DNA of 64,000 nt from Bin5 sp965220715 (GCA_965220715.1 OZ244843.1:5456001-5520000); one strand, 5' to 3'; numbered from the stretch's first letter, positions 45,981 through 54,477 are shown. Notes: generated by a model not told the origin, from the sequence alone. Translations and numbers: made by a program.

Positions 45981-47117
45981 TCAATCGGTGGCGACGGTGA
46001 GCGAGCGGATACGGTCCTCGTCCCAGACGGCGCCCCAGCCGGGGCCGTCGGGCGGCGCGATGTGGCCGTCTTCGATCAGGGGGGCGTTGAGCAGGCCCCA
46101 CTCCTCGCCTTCGGCGCGCAGGCGCAGGTGGGTGGCCGGGCCGAGCAGTTCGTAAAAGTCGGTGTTGTCGATGCAGCAGCCGACATGGGAATGCACGAGA
46201 CCGAAGAGACCGCCAGGGCCGTTTAACTCGACGTTGGCGCCGTGCAGCTCGGCAAAGTGGGCCAGTTTCAATGCCTGTGTCAGGCCAAAAGTAGCGCGCA
46301 CGCGCAGCCGGTCGGTGGCGCCCTGGATCAGCCACTGGGCGGTGAGGTCCATGTCGTGCATGAGCCGCTCGGTGGCCATGATGGGGATGGTGAGCGTGCG
46401 GCATAGCTCCTGGTATTGGTTCATCTTCTGTTCATGCATCGGCTCTTCGAGCCAGATGTAGTCCAACTCCTCCATTGCTCTGCCCACTTCGATTGCTTCG
46501 CGCAGGTTGTATGAGCAGACGGGATCGTTGAGCAGGCCGTAGCTGTCGCCAACGGCTTTTCGCACTTCGGTGAGCAGGGGGATATCGCCTTTGCCGCCCC
46601 TGTAGGTGTGCAGTTTGTAGGCGTTGACGCCGAAGGTGCGGCCGCGCTCGATGTGATCGAGGTAGCCTTGCGGGGTCAGTTCGTGGTCGGTGAGATAGAC
46701 GGGCAGGCGTTGGCGCACGCGGCCGATCAGGGCGTGGACGGGCAGACCGGCGGCTTTGCCAGCGATGTCCCAGAGGCAGTTGTCGAATTCGCCGAACCAG
46801 CCGGGCTCCTGGAAGACCCAACGGGTGCCTTTGTGCAACATTTGGAAGAGCCGTTCGCGGGCGAAGGGGCTTTCGCCGATGGCGTGGGTCTTGAGGATTG
46901 CCAGTTGGGCTTTGGTGATGAAGGTGGGGGCGATGCGGCCGGTGATGCGCTCGTCGGTTTCCACGTCCAGGATTTGCATTTGCATGGGGGTGTCGGCGGG
47001 CAGGGGGGTATGGGTGTACTGGATGCGGCGCAGGCCGGGCACCTGTTTGAGGCGGTAGCGGTCCTGGATGAGGGTTGGGTGTTCGAGCGTGTGCAGCTTG
47101 ACGTCGGTGATTTTCAT
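45981..47117 (-). CDS. Mandelate racemase / muconate lactonizing enzyme family protein, paralogue 1
   Basis: 378 residues. Enolase-superfamily fold: N-terminal capping domain, then a barrel with NAYKLHTYRGG (Lys-x-His at the second strand), metal ligands Asp in LLNDPVCSY, Glu in WLEEPM and Glu in IMATERL, and a C-terminal His-containing loop (GLVHSHVG). Probably a sugar-acid dehydratase or epimerase; the specificity cannot be read from the sequence. Its C-terminal about 145 residues are identical to those of paralogue 3, while its N-terminal part differs, so a recent gene conversion is likely. Confidence 0.92.
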   Translation of the reverse strand: MKITDVKLHTLEHPTLIQDRYRLKQVPGLRRIQYTHTPLPADTPMQMQILDVETDERITGRIAPTFITKAQLAILKTHAIGESPFARERLFQMLHKGTRWVFQEPGWFGEFDNCLWDIAGKAAGLPVHALIGRVRQRLPVYLTDHELTPQGYLDHIERGRTFGVNAYKLHTYRGGKGDIPLLTEVRKAVGDSYGLLNDPVCSYNLREAIEVGRAMEELDYIWLEEPMHEQKMNQYQELCRTLTIPIMATERLMHDMDLTAQWLIQGATDRLRVRATFGLTQALKLAHFAELHGANVELNGPGGLFGLVHSHVGCCIDNTDFYELLGPATHLRLRAEGEEWGLLNAPLIEDGHIAPPDGPGWGAVWDEDRIRSLTVATD

Positions 47118-47147
47118 GGCGGAATCCTTAGGGGCAGTTTTTGGTAG

Positions 47148-47390
47148 TCAGTTTTTAGTGAACTGCCGCGTACGAACGCGGCAGTTGTCAACAGGTTGGT
47201 GAGCTTGGCGTCCGCCAAAATCAAGACCCGTGATCCTGGCTTCGTGTATGACCTGGTCCGAAGCCGCGTTGAGGCGCTCTTGGCGATTGCACTTGCCGGA
47301 AACGCAGATCAGATGAGCGGACAAGATCTTCCGAATTGCCCCGTCGTCGAACTGGTTGCTCTCGCATAGGCACGTTTTTTTTCCCGGCAT
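47148..47390 (-). pseudogene. Decayed copy of the 70-residue gene after paralogue 2
   Basis: The frame reads CVSGKCNRQERLNAASDQVIHEARITGLDFGGR, aligning with HFWQAQTPQARLNATWDLIVHYAKVKGLGVRQ of the intact gene at 45733 (pieces compared) but losing the F-W-Q and RLQRS motifs. It lies in the same position relative to its enolase gene. Confidence 0.6.
47161..47186. other. Perfect 11-bp hairpin upstream of paralogue 1
   Basis: AACTGCCGCGT (47161-47171) / ACGCGGCAGTT (47176-47186) with loop ACGA, flanked by R4 sequence (GTCAGTTTTTAGTG). An equivalent hairpin lies at 48694-48719. No T-tract follows in the direction of transcription. Confidence 0.75.
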
Positions 47391-47399
47391 TCACATCTT

Positions 47400-48536
47400 T
47401 CAGTCGGTGGCCACTGTGAGCGAGCGGACCCGCTCTTCATCCCACATCGCGCCCCAGCCGGGGGCGTCGGGGGGCGCGATGTGGCCGTCTTCGATCAGGG
47501 GGGCGTTGAGCAGGCCCCATTCTTCCCCTTCGGAACGCAGGCGCCGGGGGTCGGCCTGGCCGTGAAGCTCGTAGAAGTCGGTGTTGTCGATGCAGCAGAC
47601 GGCATGGGCATGGACGAGCCCGTAGAGTCCGCCTTGCCCGTGCAGTTCCACGTTGGCGCCGTGCAACTCGGCGAAATGGGCCAGCTTGAGTACTTGGGTC
47701 AGGCCGATGTTCGTGCGTGCACGCAGCCGGTCTGTGGCACCCTGGATGAGCCACTGGGCGGTGAGGTCCATGTCGTGGCAGAGCATCTCGGTGGCCATGA
47801 TGGGGATGGTGAGCGTGCGGCACAACTCCTGGTAGAGGTTCATCTTCTGTTCATGCATCGGCTCTTCGAGCCAGATGTAGTCGAGTTCTTCCATGGCCCT
47901 GCCCACCTCGATGGCTTCGCGCAGGTTGTATGAGCAGACGGGATCGTTGAGCAGGTCATAGTCATCGCCAACCGCTTTGCGAACGTCGGTGAGCAGGGGG
48001 ATGTCGGCCTTGCCGCCTTTGAAGGTGTGCAGCTTGTAGGCGTTGACGCCGAAAGTGCGGCCGCCCTCGATGTGATCGAGGTAGCCTTGCAGGTCCATGT
48101 CGGGGGCGGTGAGGTAGACGGGCAGGCGTTGGCGCACGCGGCCGATCAGGGCGTGGACGGGCAGCCCGGCGGCGATGCCGGCGATGTCCCAGAGACAGTT
48201 GTCGAACTCGCCGAACCAGCCGGGGTTCTGGTAGACCCAGCGGGTGCCCTTATGCAGCATCTGGAAGAGCCGTTCGCGGGCGAAGGGGCTTTCGCCGATG
48301 GCGTGGGTCTTGAGGATTTCCAGCTGATACTTGTTGACGGAGGTGGGGGCGATGCGGCCGGTGATGCCTTCGTCGGTTTCGACTTCGAGGATTTCCATCT
48401 TCATGGGTGTTTCGGTGGGCCGGCGGGTATGGGTGTACTGGATGCGGCGCAGGCCTGGCACCTGTTTGAAGCGGTAGCGGATCTGGGTGAGGGTTGGGTG
48501 TTCGAGCGTGTGCAGCTTGACGTCGGTGATTTTCAT
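47400..48536 (-). CDS. Mandelate racemase / muconate lactonizing enzyme family protein, paralogue 2
   Basis: 378 residues from the ATG at 48536 (MKITDVKLHTLEHPTLTQ), identical in start to its paralogues. A longer frame upstream reads into the MITE and is rejected. NAYKLHTFKGG, LLNDPVCSY, WLEEPM and IMATEML give the enolase ligand set. It shares DMDLQGYLDHIEGGR with paralogue 3 but diverges in the C-terminal half (GQADPRRLRSEGEEW). The MITE ends 18 bp before its start codon, so its ribosome-binding region and promoter may have been altered. Confidence 0.92.
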   Translation of the reverse strand: MKITDVKLHTLEHPTLTQIRYRFKQVPGLRRIQYTHTRRPTETPMKMEILEVETDEGITGRIAPTSVNKYQLEILKTHAIGESPFARERLFQMLHKGTRWVYQNPGWFGEFDNCLWDIAGIAAGLPVHALIGRVRQRLPVYLTAPDMDLQGYLDHIEGGRTFGVNAYKLHTFKGGKADIPLLTDVRKAVGDDYDLLNDPVCSYNLREAIEVGRAMEELDYIWLEEPMHEQKMNLYQELCRTLTIPIMATEMLCHDMDLTAQWLIQGATDRLRARTNIGLTQVLKLAHFAELHGANVELHGQGGLYGLVHAHAVCCIDNTDFYELHGQADPRRLRSEGEEWGLLNAPLIEDGHIAPPDAPGWGAMWDEERVRSLTVATD

Positions 48537-48550
48537 GGGAAGGTCAGTTT

Positions 48551-48670
48551 TTAATGTAAGTTCAATTTGATACCAAGACTTTTCCCACGGGCTGCACGCT
48601 AGCATCGTAGGCATGTCGCCCGCTCTGCCGATATTCGCAAGCTCTTGGTCTCATTTGGGATCTACATTAG
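48551..48670 (-). mobile_element. MITE copy C, 114 bp plus TA duplications
   Basis: TA at 48552-48553 and 48668-48669 flank ATGTAAGTTC...GATCTACAT (48554-48667). Inverted relative to copy B and nearly identical to it. The empty site GTTTTTAGTAGTCAG is seen at 50095-50109 in the equivalent position upstream of paralogue 3, which proves insertion into an R4 repeat. Confidence 0.88.
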
Positions 48671-48693
48671 TAGTCAGTTTTTAGTTTTTAGTG

Positions 48694-48719
48694 AACTGCC
48701 GCGTATGTACGCGGCAGTT
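48694..48719. other. Perfect 12-bp hairpin upstream of paralogue 2
   Basis: AACTGCCGCGTA (48694-48705) / TACGCGGCAGTT (48708-48719), loop TG, beside R4 sequence. The loop differs from the one at 47161 while stems are the same, so stem pairing appears kept. Confidence 0.75.
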
Positions 48720-48767
48720 GTCAACAGGTTTGTGAACTTGGCGACCGCCAAAATCAAGACCCGTGGC

Positions 48768-48925
48768 TTAGGGGACTTGTACGACCGGGTCCCAAGCCGC
48801 GTTTAGGCGCGCTATTGACGATTGCGCTTGCCGGAAACGCAGATCAGTTGAGCGGCCCAGATCTTTCACCTTGCCCCGTTGGCCGGTAGGTTGCTCTCGC
48901 GTAAGCGAGTTTTTATGTTGCCCAG
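48768..48925 (-). pseudogene. Decayed copy of the 70-residue gene after paralogue 3
   Basis: Frame RSTDLRFRQAQSSIARLNAAWDPVVQVP, then stop, aligns with RSFDLHFWQAQTPQARLNATWDLIVHYA of the intact gene (short pieces) and ends early, losing the RLQRS part. Same position after its enolase gene. Confidence 0.6.
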
Positions 48926-48937
48926 CGTTCACATCTT

Positions 48938-50074
48938 TCAGTCGGTGGCGACGGTGAGCGAGCGGATACGGTCCTCGTCCCAGACGGCGCCCCAGCCGGG
49001 GCCGTCGGGCGGCGCGATGTGGCCGTCTTCGATCAGGGGGGCGTTGAGCAGGCCCCACTCCTCGCCTTCGGCGCGCAGGCGCAGGTGGGTGGCCGGGCCG
49101 AGCAGTTCGTAAAAGTCGGTGTTGTCGATGCAGCAGCCGACATGGGAATGCACGAGACCGAAGAGACCGCCAGGGCCGTTTAACTCGACGTTGGCGCCGT
49201 GCAGCTCGGCAAAGTGGGCCAGTTTCAATGCCTGTGTCAGGCCAAAAGTCGCGCGCACGCGCAGCCGGTCGGTGGCGCCCTGGATCAGCCACTGGGCGGT
49301 GAGGTCCATGTCGTGCATGAGGCGCTCGGTGGCCATGATGGGGATGGTGAGTGTGCGGCAGAGCTCCTGGTATTGGTTCATTTTCTGCTCGTGCATCGGC
49401 TCTTCCAGCCAGACGTAGTCGAGTTCTTCCATGGCCCTGCCCACTTCGATGGCTTCGCGCAGGTCGTAGGAGCAGACGGGATCATTGATGAGGGCGTAGT
49501 TGTCGCCAACCGCTTTGCGGACTTCGGTGAGCAGAGGGATGTCGGCCTTGCCGCCCTTGTATGAGTGCAGCTTGTAGGCGTTGACGCCGAAGCTGCGGCC
49601 GCCCTCGATGTGATCGAGGTAGCCCTGCAGGTCCATATCGCCGGCGGTGAGATAGACGGGCAGGCGTTGGCGCACGCGGCCGATCAGGGCGTGGACGGGC
49701 AGCCCGGCGGCGATGCCGGCGATGTCCCACAGGCAGTTGTCGAATTCGCCGAACCAGCCGGGCTCCTGGTAGACCCAGCGGGTGCCTTTGAAAAGCATCT
49801 GGTAGAGCCGTTCGCGCGCGAAGGGGCTTTCGCCGATGGCGTGGGTCTTGAGGATTTCCAGCTGATACTTGTTGATGGAGGTGGGGGCGATGCGGCCGGT
49901 GATGCCTTCGTCGGTTTCGACTTCGAGCACGCTCTGTTGCATGGGGGCGTCGGAGGGCAGGCCGGCATGGGTGTACTGGATGCGACGCAGGCCAGGTACT
50001 TGTACGAGGCGGTGGCGGCTCTGGGTAAGGGTTGGATGTTCGAGCGTGTGCAGTTTGACGTCGGTGATTTTCAT
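48938..50074 (-). CDS. Mandelate racemase / muconate lactonizing enzyme family protein, paralogue 3
   Basis: 378 residues with the same ligand set (NAYKLHSYKGG, LINDPVCSYD, WLEEPM, IMATERL). It is a mosaic: the first about 230 residues resemble paralogue 2 (GDMDLQGYLDHIEGGR), and the last about 145 residues are identical to paralogue 1, with about 99% DNA identity over some 430 bp by eye. First gene of the three in the direction of transcription. Confidence 0.92.
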   Translation of the reverse strand: MKITDVKLHTLEHPTLTQSRHRLVQVPGLRRIQYTHAGLPSDAPMQQSVLEVETDEGITGRIAPTSINKYQLEILKTHAIGESPFARERLYQMLFKGTRWVYQEPGWFGEFDNCLWDIAGIAAGLPVHALIGRVRQRLPVYLTAGDMDLQGYLDHIEGGRSFGVNAYKLHSYKGGKADIPLLTEVRKAVGDNYALINDPVCSYDLREAIEVGRAMEELDYVWLEEPMHEQKMNQYQELCRTLTIPIMATERLMHDMDLTAQWLIQGATDRLRVRATFGLTQALKLAHFAELHGANVELNGPGGLFGLVHSHVGCCIDNTDFYELLGPATHLRLRAEGEEWGLLNAPLIEDGHIAPPDGPGWGAVWDEDRIRSLTVATD

Positions 50075-50343
50075 GGCGGGGCTCCTTGAGGGCGGTTTTT
50101 AGTAGTCAGTTTTTAGTTTTTAGTGAACTTCGGCTTACGCAGGGGGTTGTTGAAGACCGGTGGTTTGGGAGTTTTCGATGTCTATGTAGATTAAGTCAAG
50201 AGAAGCATTTGGAAGGTGTACTGTTAATATCGTGGTCCAGCCATTGGGGCCAACCATACATCGTCCGATGACTGACTTAGCAAAACGAGAATTCTTCACC
50301 TTCACTTGCGGTGGCGGGACAGTGAATCAACTTGATCATATAC
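50075..50343. repeat. Intergenic stretch with R4 repeat
   Basis: R4: GTTTTTAGTAGTCAGTTTTT and AGTTTTTAGTGAACTTCGG at 50095-50127, matching the sequences upstream of paralogues 1 and 2. The rest holds nothing that I recognise. Confidence 0.7.
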
Positions 50344-50688
50344 TTATGTAGCAAGACTAGCGCGGAGAACGTTGATAACTGTTTCAACAATCTGCCTGAA
50401 TTCGCCCACCTTTAGCGTGCCAACCTGCGTCACCATGAGATCGCGGTTGGCGGTGAACAGTTTCGCAGAACGAGCATAGCTTGTCAGTTGTAACGAACCA
50501 GTGATAAAGCTGGCATTGGTCAACATGATAGCTTGGCTATCACCATATGGGTTGCTCGTAATCTGACAGAGAATCCAATCGCCCCTCCCCGCCTCCGCCA
50601 GCAATACTGCAGGTCTTAATTTCGCTCTTGATAAGTCGGAGAATGGGAAGGGCACTAAGACGACTGCACCTGCTGCAGGTGTGACCAT
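50344..50688 (-). CDS. MazF/PemK-family toxin
   Basis: 114 residues. Starts with AGAVVLVPFPFSDLSRAKLRPAVLLAEAG, carrying the conserved N-terminal P-F-x-F-S-D/T-x-x-x-x-K-x-R-P of PemK-type endoribonucleases; the core ILCQITSN fits the family's I-x-Q-I-T/S-S strand; typical length. The 34-bp overlap with the upstream antitoxin supports a type II pair that cleaves RNA. Confidence 0.88.
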   Translation of the reverse strand: MVTPAAGAVVLVPFPFSDLSRAKLRPAVLLAEAGRGDWILCQITSNPYGDSQAIMLTNASFITGSLQLTSYARSAKLFTANRDLMVTQVGTLKVGEFRQIVETVINVLRASLAT

Positions 50689-50876
50689 GCCACGTCCTCC
50701 TCTGGACGATTCCAGTCTTCAGCAAGTGCGGCTTCACTCAGCAATGCAGTCTCCGAAATACCTGACTCATCGGGAAGGATGGTTACAAATGCGCGCCGTG
50801 GTTTTGGCAATTGGATTGGCTCCAATAGCCGCACATTACCTTGTTCATCAATTGTAGCTTCAACCGTTTGTAACAT
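50655..50876 (-). CDS. Antitoxin of the MazF/PemK-type toxin
   Basis: 73 residues. Begins LQTVEATIDEQGNVRLLEPIQLP, a beta-strand AbrB/MazE-like or DUF2281-like N-terminal, and ends with an acidic tail EDWNRPEEDVAWSHLQQ that probably wraps the toxin. Overlaps the toxin gene. Confidence 0.82.
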   Translation of the reverse strand: MLQTVEATIDEQGNVRLLEPIQLPKPRRAFVTILPDESGISETALLSEAALAEDWNRPEEDVAWSHLQQVQSS

Positions 50877-50980
50877 GACTACCTCCTCGCTACATTTGAA
50901 GCTCTATAGACGTACTTTTCACTCTGGCCCCACAGACTTCGGCGATCTGGACTCCAGTTTACCCGGCTTTGACACCACGC

Positions 50981-51216
50981 TCAAACCGCCTCCGGCCTCT
51001 TCTCTATCACCCACACTGTCCACAATACAGTCGGAACTACGCTAATGGCGGCCATCGCCTAGATGATTGCTGAAATGGTCAGGCTGGTGTCGAGGGCGGC
51101 GCCGACGAGGCTGGAGGCGAGGGCGCTGCCGAGGTAGAAGAACATGAAGTCGCTGGCGAAGACGCGGCCGCGGACTTCGTCGGGGGCCATTTGCAGGAGC
51201 AGGTGGGTTGAGAAGA
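50981..51216 (-). pseudogene. 3'-terminal fragment of an MFS transporter gene
   Basis: About 236 bp match the 3' end of the intact MFS gene at 55032-56300 (from TCAAACCGCCTCCGGCC onward) at high identity. A TGG (Trp) codon in the intact gene is TAG here, and the homology stops near 51217 where unrelated sequence begins. The fragment is broken both by the stop and by truncation. Confidence 0.88.
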
Positions 51217-51497
51217 TTGCTACTCTCCAACCTCCAGGCTCAAAGAGGAGTCTCTTGTGGGCGTTAAACTATCTACTTGTAGGCTGTAAAACCTTCAAGC
51301 AAATGCCGAATCGTGCCGGGGCGGCAGGTCTGAAAACTCTCTTCGCCAACTTAGACGAAATACAAGGAAGCATCCGTGAGGGTATCGTTGACACTCTTGC
51401 ACAAGTGGCGCAGGATTCAGCATCAACTCTTCCATAGTCGTAGTAAGCTGCACCTAGTCGGCCGGAAGCAGGCGGATAAGGACGGAGGACTAAAACT
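51217..51497. other. Short stretch with no supported gene
   Basis: 280 bp between the MFS fragment and the PIN gene. One plus-strand frame could yield a short acidic peptide ending DTLAQVAQDSASTLP, but no ribosome-binding site or family is visible. Confidence 0.45.
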
Positions 51498-52019
51498 TTA
51501 CGATAACAGACGTCGATTCGCTGTAAGGATGGTAACGTCCTGACCTTTGAAATCACCATCATTCGTTATCAAGGTCAAGCCCTTGTCCTTACACAACTGC
51601 GCTATGACTTGATCATTGAAGTCGAAGCCGCCTACAGCATAGTCATCCAGCAGATCATTCATTTCCAACTTAGCAAAACCGCTTTCTATCGGCGAACAAT
51701 GCTGCAAAACAATCTTTACATCAGCAGCGATATTTTGAGCAATCCGTTTGAAATGCAGACTGTTACGAAACTTCTTGAAGTCCATTGTGGACTTTGAATT
51801 CCTCCATATGATTCTCGCATAACTGTTTATGAATTCTGAGACGATAAGAACGTCAACATGAATTTGGCTCTTGGCAATAAGAATTCGCTTAAAAGCCTGT
51901 GAATAGATTTTTACCCGGTGACGGACAGGCGATTGTTGCGGGTCATGCAGAAACAACCAGATATTCGCATCAAGAAATAATTTATCTTTGGAGGTGAAAT
52001 TGTAATTGTTCACCGACAT
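51498..52019 (-). CDS. PIN-domain nuclease-like protein
   Basis: 173 residues from the ATG at 52019. Acidic quartet candidates: Asp17 (LFLDANIWLFLH), Glu62 (IVSEFINS), Asp133 or Asp136 (GFDFNDQVIAQL) and Asp154 (LITNDGDFKG), the PIN-fold ligand set. Starts four bases after the DUF4325 stop, so it is translated with it; a longer start at 52043 overlaps that gene. PIN proteins are usually RNases in toxin-antitoxin systems. Here the partners are a STAS-like protein and a GHKL ATPase rather than a normal antitoxin. Confidence 0.85.
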   Translation of the reverse strand: MSVNNYNFTSKDKLFLDANIWLFLHDPQQSPVRHRVKIYSQAFKRILIAKSQIHVDVLIVSEFINSYARIIWRNSKSTMDFKKFRNSLHFKRIAQNIAADVKIVLQHCSPIESGFAKLEMNDLLDDYAVGGFDFNDQVIAQLCKDKGLTLITNDGDFKGQDVTILTANRRLLS

Positions 52020-52023
52020 TGTC

Positions 52024-52392
52024 TCAGGCGGCATCGTCGTCATCCTCCAATACCTCTCGGACCGCCTGGTCAAATCTCTGTCGATCCTGGAAGTACAGCT
52101 TGGCCGTTTCGACGACGCGCTTCAACAGTACTGCATCTTCCGGCTCTATGTCCTCTACTTTCAATAGGGAACGAATCTGACCCTCGCTGAAGTTCCCATA
52201 CAGCTGACCTATCGCTGCATTCAGAAAGGCCGAGGTCATTGTTGAGACATTGTGAAATGACAGTACCACGCGTCGTGCCTTCTTGAGAGCGAAGGCAAGG
52301 CGATCATGTACCTTCTGCCCGTCGTCTGAGGCTACGCACAGCGGACTGCCTACTACCTCATAAACGGATATCTTCGTATCTTTCTGCATCAT
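52024..52392 (-). CDS. STAS-like DUF4325 protein
   Basis: 122 residues. The signature VVLSFHNVSTMTSAFLNAAIGQLYGNF (about 42-68) is the DUF4325 core, a STAS-like fold often encoded beside GHKL ATPases. An acidic tail EDDDDAA ends it. Seven bases separate it from the end of the ATPase gene. By analogy with SpoIIAA/RsbV-type switches, the ATPase could act on or bind this protein; this is inference. Confidence 0.85.
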   Translation of the reverse strand: MMQKDTKISVYEVVGSPLCVASDDGQKVHDRLAFALKKARRVVLSFHNVSTMTSAFLNAAIGQLYGNFSEGQIRSLLKVEDIEPEDAVLLKRVVETAKLYFQDRQRFDQAVREVLEDDDDAA

Positions 52393-52399
52393 GTTCCCC

Positions 52400-52919
52400 T
52401 CAGAAAATATCGGCGACGTCCCATTCTGTTGACAGAATATAGGAATGTGGGTCTGCTGTGTTGATTTCTATGTTTACAATTGTGCCAGGAAACGAATGCC
52501 CAAATGTAAAGGAGGAAGAACTCTTGTTTGAACGCCGCCAATAGCCGGCATCGGAAGCTATTTGAAGGCACCCCCCATTCAAGTCAATAAACTCGCCAAG
52601 CAACTTCAGTCCCAGTCCTCCCGGAACAGGACCGCCCTTAGTAGTGTTGTTTTTCTCTGTGGCCCAAACTATCGCCTGCGCCGCTGAAATATCACGCCCC
52701 ATATATTCGCTTACATTCTGACGTATGCCAACCCCCAAGTCTGCCACCGTAAAATCGAGCTTGTTCTGTTTTGGAAAGAACTGCCCGCAACTGAAAATTC
52801 CCAATCTGGTGCTTGAGTGCAGCACGGCATTGCTGAATATCTCGAAAATACTTTCGCGGAATTTTTTCAATAACCCCGGCGACATTCCTGGCATTTCGAT
52901 TCGATTTATAAACTCTGCT
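52400..52919 (-). pseudogene. GHKL ATPase gene, 3' part, split by IS66-family element
   Basis: C-terminal part of a histidine-kinase-type ATPase: N box EIFSNAVLHS, G1 VADLGVGI, G2 GGLGLKLLGEF, and a C-terminal T-I-V-N-I-E-I strand. In frame it continues upstream to NRIE and F-I, where the IS begins at 52920. Removing the IS and one 8-bp target copy joins it to the fragment at 54478-54833 in frame, giving about 291 residues. An internal ATG at 52894 could still allow a truncated product. Confidence 0.88.
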
Positions 52920-54469
52920 GTAACTACTCAGCCATTGTGCTGAAGAAGGTGCAAACGAATAGTAAACAGAAAGCTAATGCGAATCCAATCGTAGATGCAG
53001 TAGGCTAAGGAATATGAGCAAGCGAGTACAGTTAGACCGCGAGCAACTTAGGCGATTAGGCCAAGAGAGCCTGATCGAGCTGATTCTGGTTCTGCAGCAG
53101 CAAATGGCTGCGCAACAGGAGTTGATCCAGAAACTGCAGGATCAACTGGCGAAAGACAGTCACAACAGCGGCAAGCCGCCCAGCAGCGATGGTCTGAAGA
53201 AAGGCAGACAAAAGAGTCTGCGCCGCGCTGGCCAGCGGCCGCGTGGCGGGCAGCGTGGGCACAAGGGGCGCACCTTGATGCAGGTGGCGGAACCGGACCA
53301 TGTCATCCTTCATAGGCTAAAGGCTTGCCCGCACTGCCAGACAAAGCTGGCAGCGGAGGCTGCCGAGAAGCAAGTGAAACGGCAGGTATTCGACATCCCG
53401 CCCGCCCGCATCGAAGTGACAGAGCATCAGGCGGAGGTAAAGCAGTGCCCTGGCTGTGGCGCCTGCGTGCAGGGTGCGTTTCCGGCCCACGTGACCCAAC
53501 CCACCCAGTATGGTCCACGGCTGAAGGCGTTTGCCTGCTACCTGTACGGCCAACAGTTCATCCCCCTGGCCCGCATCAGAGAGTTGCTGACTGCCTTCTA
53601 CGGTCATGCCCCCTCGGAGGCGGTCGTGCTTGCAGCCACCCGTCAACTTGTCACCCGCACTGACACCACTCTGGAACGCATCCGCCAACAACTCATCGCG
53701 GCCCCTGTCGCCCATTTCGATGAGAGTGGGTTGCGTGTCGAAGGCCGGCTGCAGTGGCTGCACGTGGCCAGCACAGCCATGCTGACCCATTACCATGTCC
53801 ATGACAAACGGGGACATGTCGGGATGCGAGCCGGTGACATCTTGCCCCGCTTTACCGGGGTTGCCCTTCATGACCACTGGGCCTCCTACCTCAAGTTTAG
53901 CGGCTGTCAACACGCCTTCTGCAACGTCCATCATCTGCGCGAACTGCTCTTTATTCACGAACAATACCGCCAGACCTGGGCAGAGAAGATGGCCTGCTTG
54001 TTGCGCACCATCAAAGCCGAAGTCGCATCGACCTCAGAACTGCATACCGCCTTGCCCCCGGACCGCTTGGCCGCTTACGAGGCCGAGTACGATGCGCTCA
54101 TTGGCGCAGGATTTGCCGCCAACCCGTCCTCCGTCAAGTCCCGTCCCAGACCCATCGGCCGACCCAAACAGTCGAAGCCCAAAAACCTGCTCGACCGCTT
54201 ACACAAACATAAAGCTGGCGTCTTGGCCTTTATGTACGATTTCCGCATCCCCTTTGACAACAATCTGGTCGAACGCGATGTGCGCATGATAAAGGTCCAA
54301 CAGAAAGTCTCCGGCTCCTTCCGTACAGTAGAGGGTGCCCATATCTTCTGTGCCATCCGTTCCTATATCTCTACTGCTCGCAAACACGGCCTCAATGCCA
54401 TTGATGCCATCTACAATGCTTTCCTTGACCAACCCTTCATCCCTTCTATTAACATGGCTGAGTAGTTAC
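52920..54469 (+). mobile_element. IS66-family insertion sequence (single-gene type), 1550 bp
   Basis: Terminal inverted repeats GTAACTACTCAGCCA (left) and TGGCTGAGTAGTTAC (right), flanked by the 8-bp duplication ACTCTGCT (52912-52919 and 54470-54477). 8 bp is the IS66-family target length. It holds only the large transposase, without tnpA/tnpB, like the ISBst12 branch. Intact and probably recent, since the target gene is otherwise undamaged. Confidence 0.95.
53014..54465 (+). CDS. IS66-family transposase (TnpC)
   Basis: 483 residues. N-terminal coiled coil (LVLQQQMAAQQELIQKLQDQL), zinc-finger region with CPHC and CPGC pairs (about 107-150), and catalytic residues in HFDESGLRV (Asp), LHDHWASYLKF (Asp) and NNLVERDVRMIK (Glu). 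Starts 94 bp inside the left end and ends 4 bp before the right end. Full length. Confidence 0.95.
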   Translation: MSKRVQLDREQLRRLGQESLIELILVLQQQMAAQQELIQKLQDQLAKDSHNSGKPPSSDGLKKGRQKSLRRAGQRPRGGQRGHKGRTLMQVAEPDHVILHRLKACPHCQTKLAAEAAEKQVKRQVFDIPPARIEVTEHQAEVKQCPGCGACVQGAFPAHVTQPTQYGPRLKAFACYLYGQQFIPLARIRELLTAFYGHAPSEAVVLAATRQLVTRTDTTLERIRQQLIAAPVAHFDESGLRVEGRLQWLHVASTAMLTHYHVHDKRGHVGMRAGDILPRFTGVALHDHWASYLKFSGCQHAFCNVHHLRELLFIHEQYRQTWAEKMACLLRTIKAEVASTSELHTALPPDRLAAYEAEYDALIGAGFAANPSSVKSRPRPIGRPKQSKPKNLLDRLHKHKAGVLAFMYDFRIPFDNNLVERDVRMIKVQQKVSGSFRTVEGAHIFCAIRSYISTARKHGLNAIDAIYNAFLDQPFIPSINMAE

Positions 54470-54477
54470 ACTCTGCT

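Noticed and set aside
51144..51437. Plus-strand 97-codon frame across the MFS fragment
   Set aside because: Its first half is antisense to the MFS fragment and the second half has no start signal or family.
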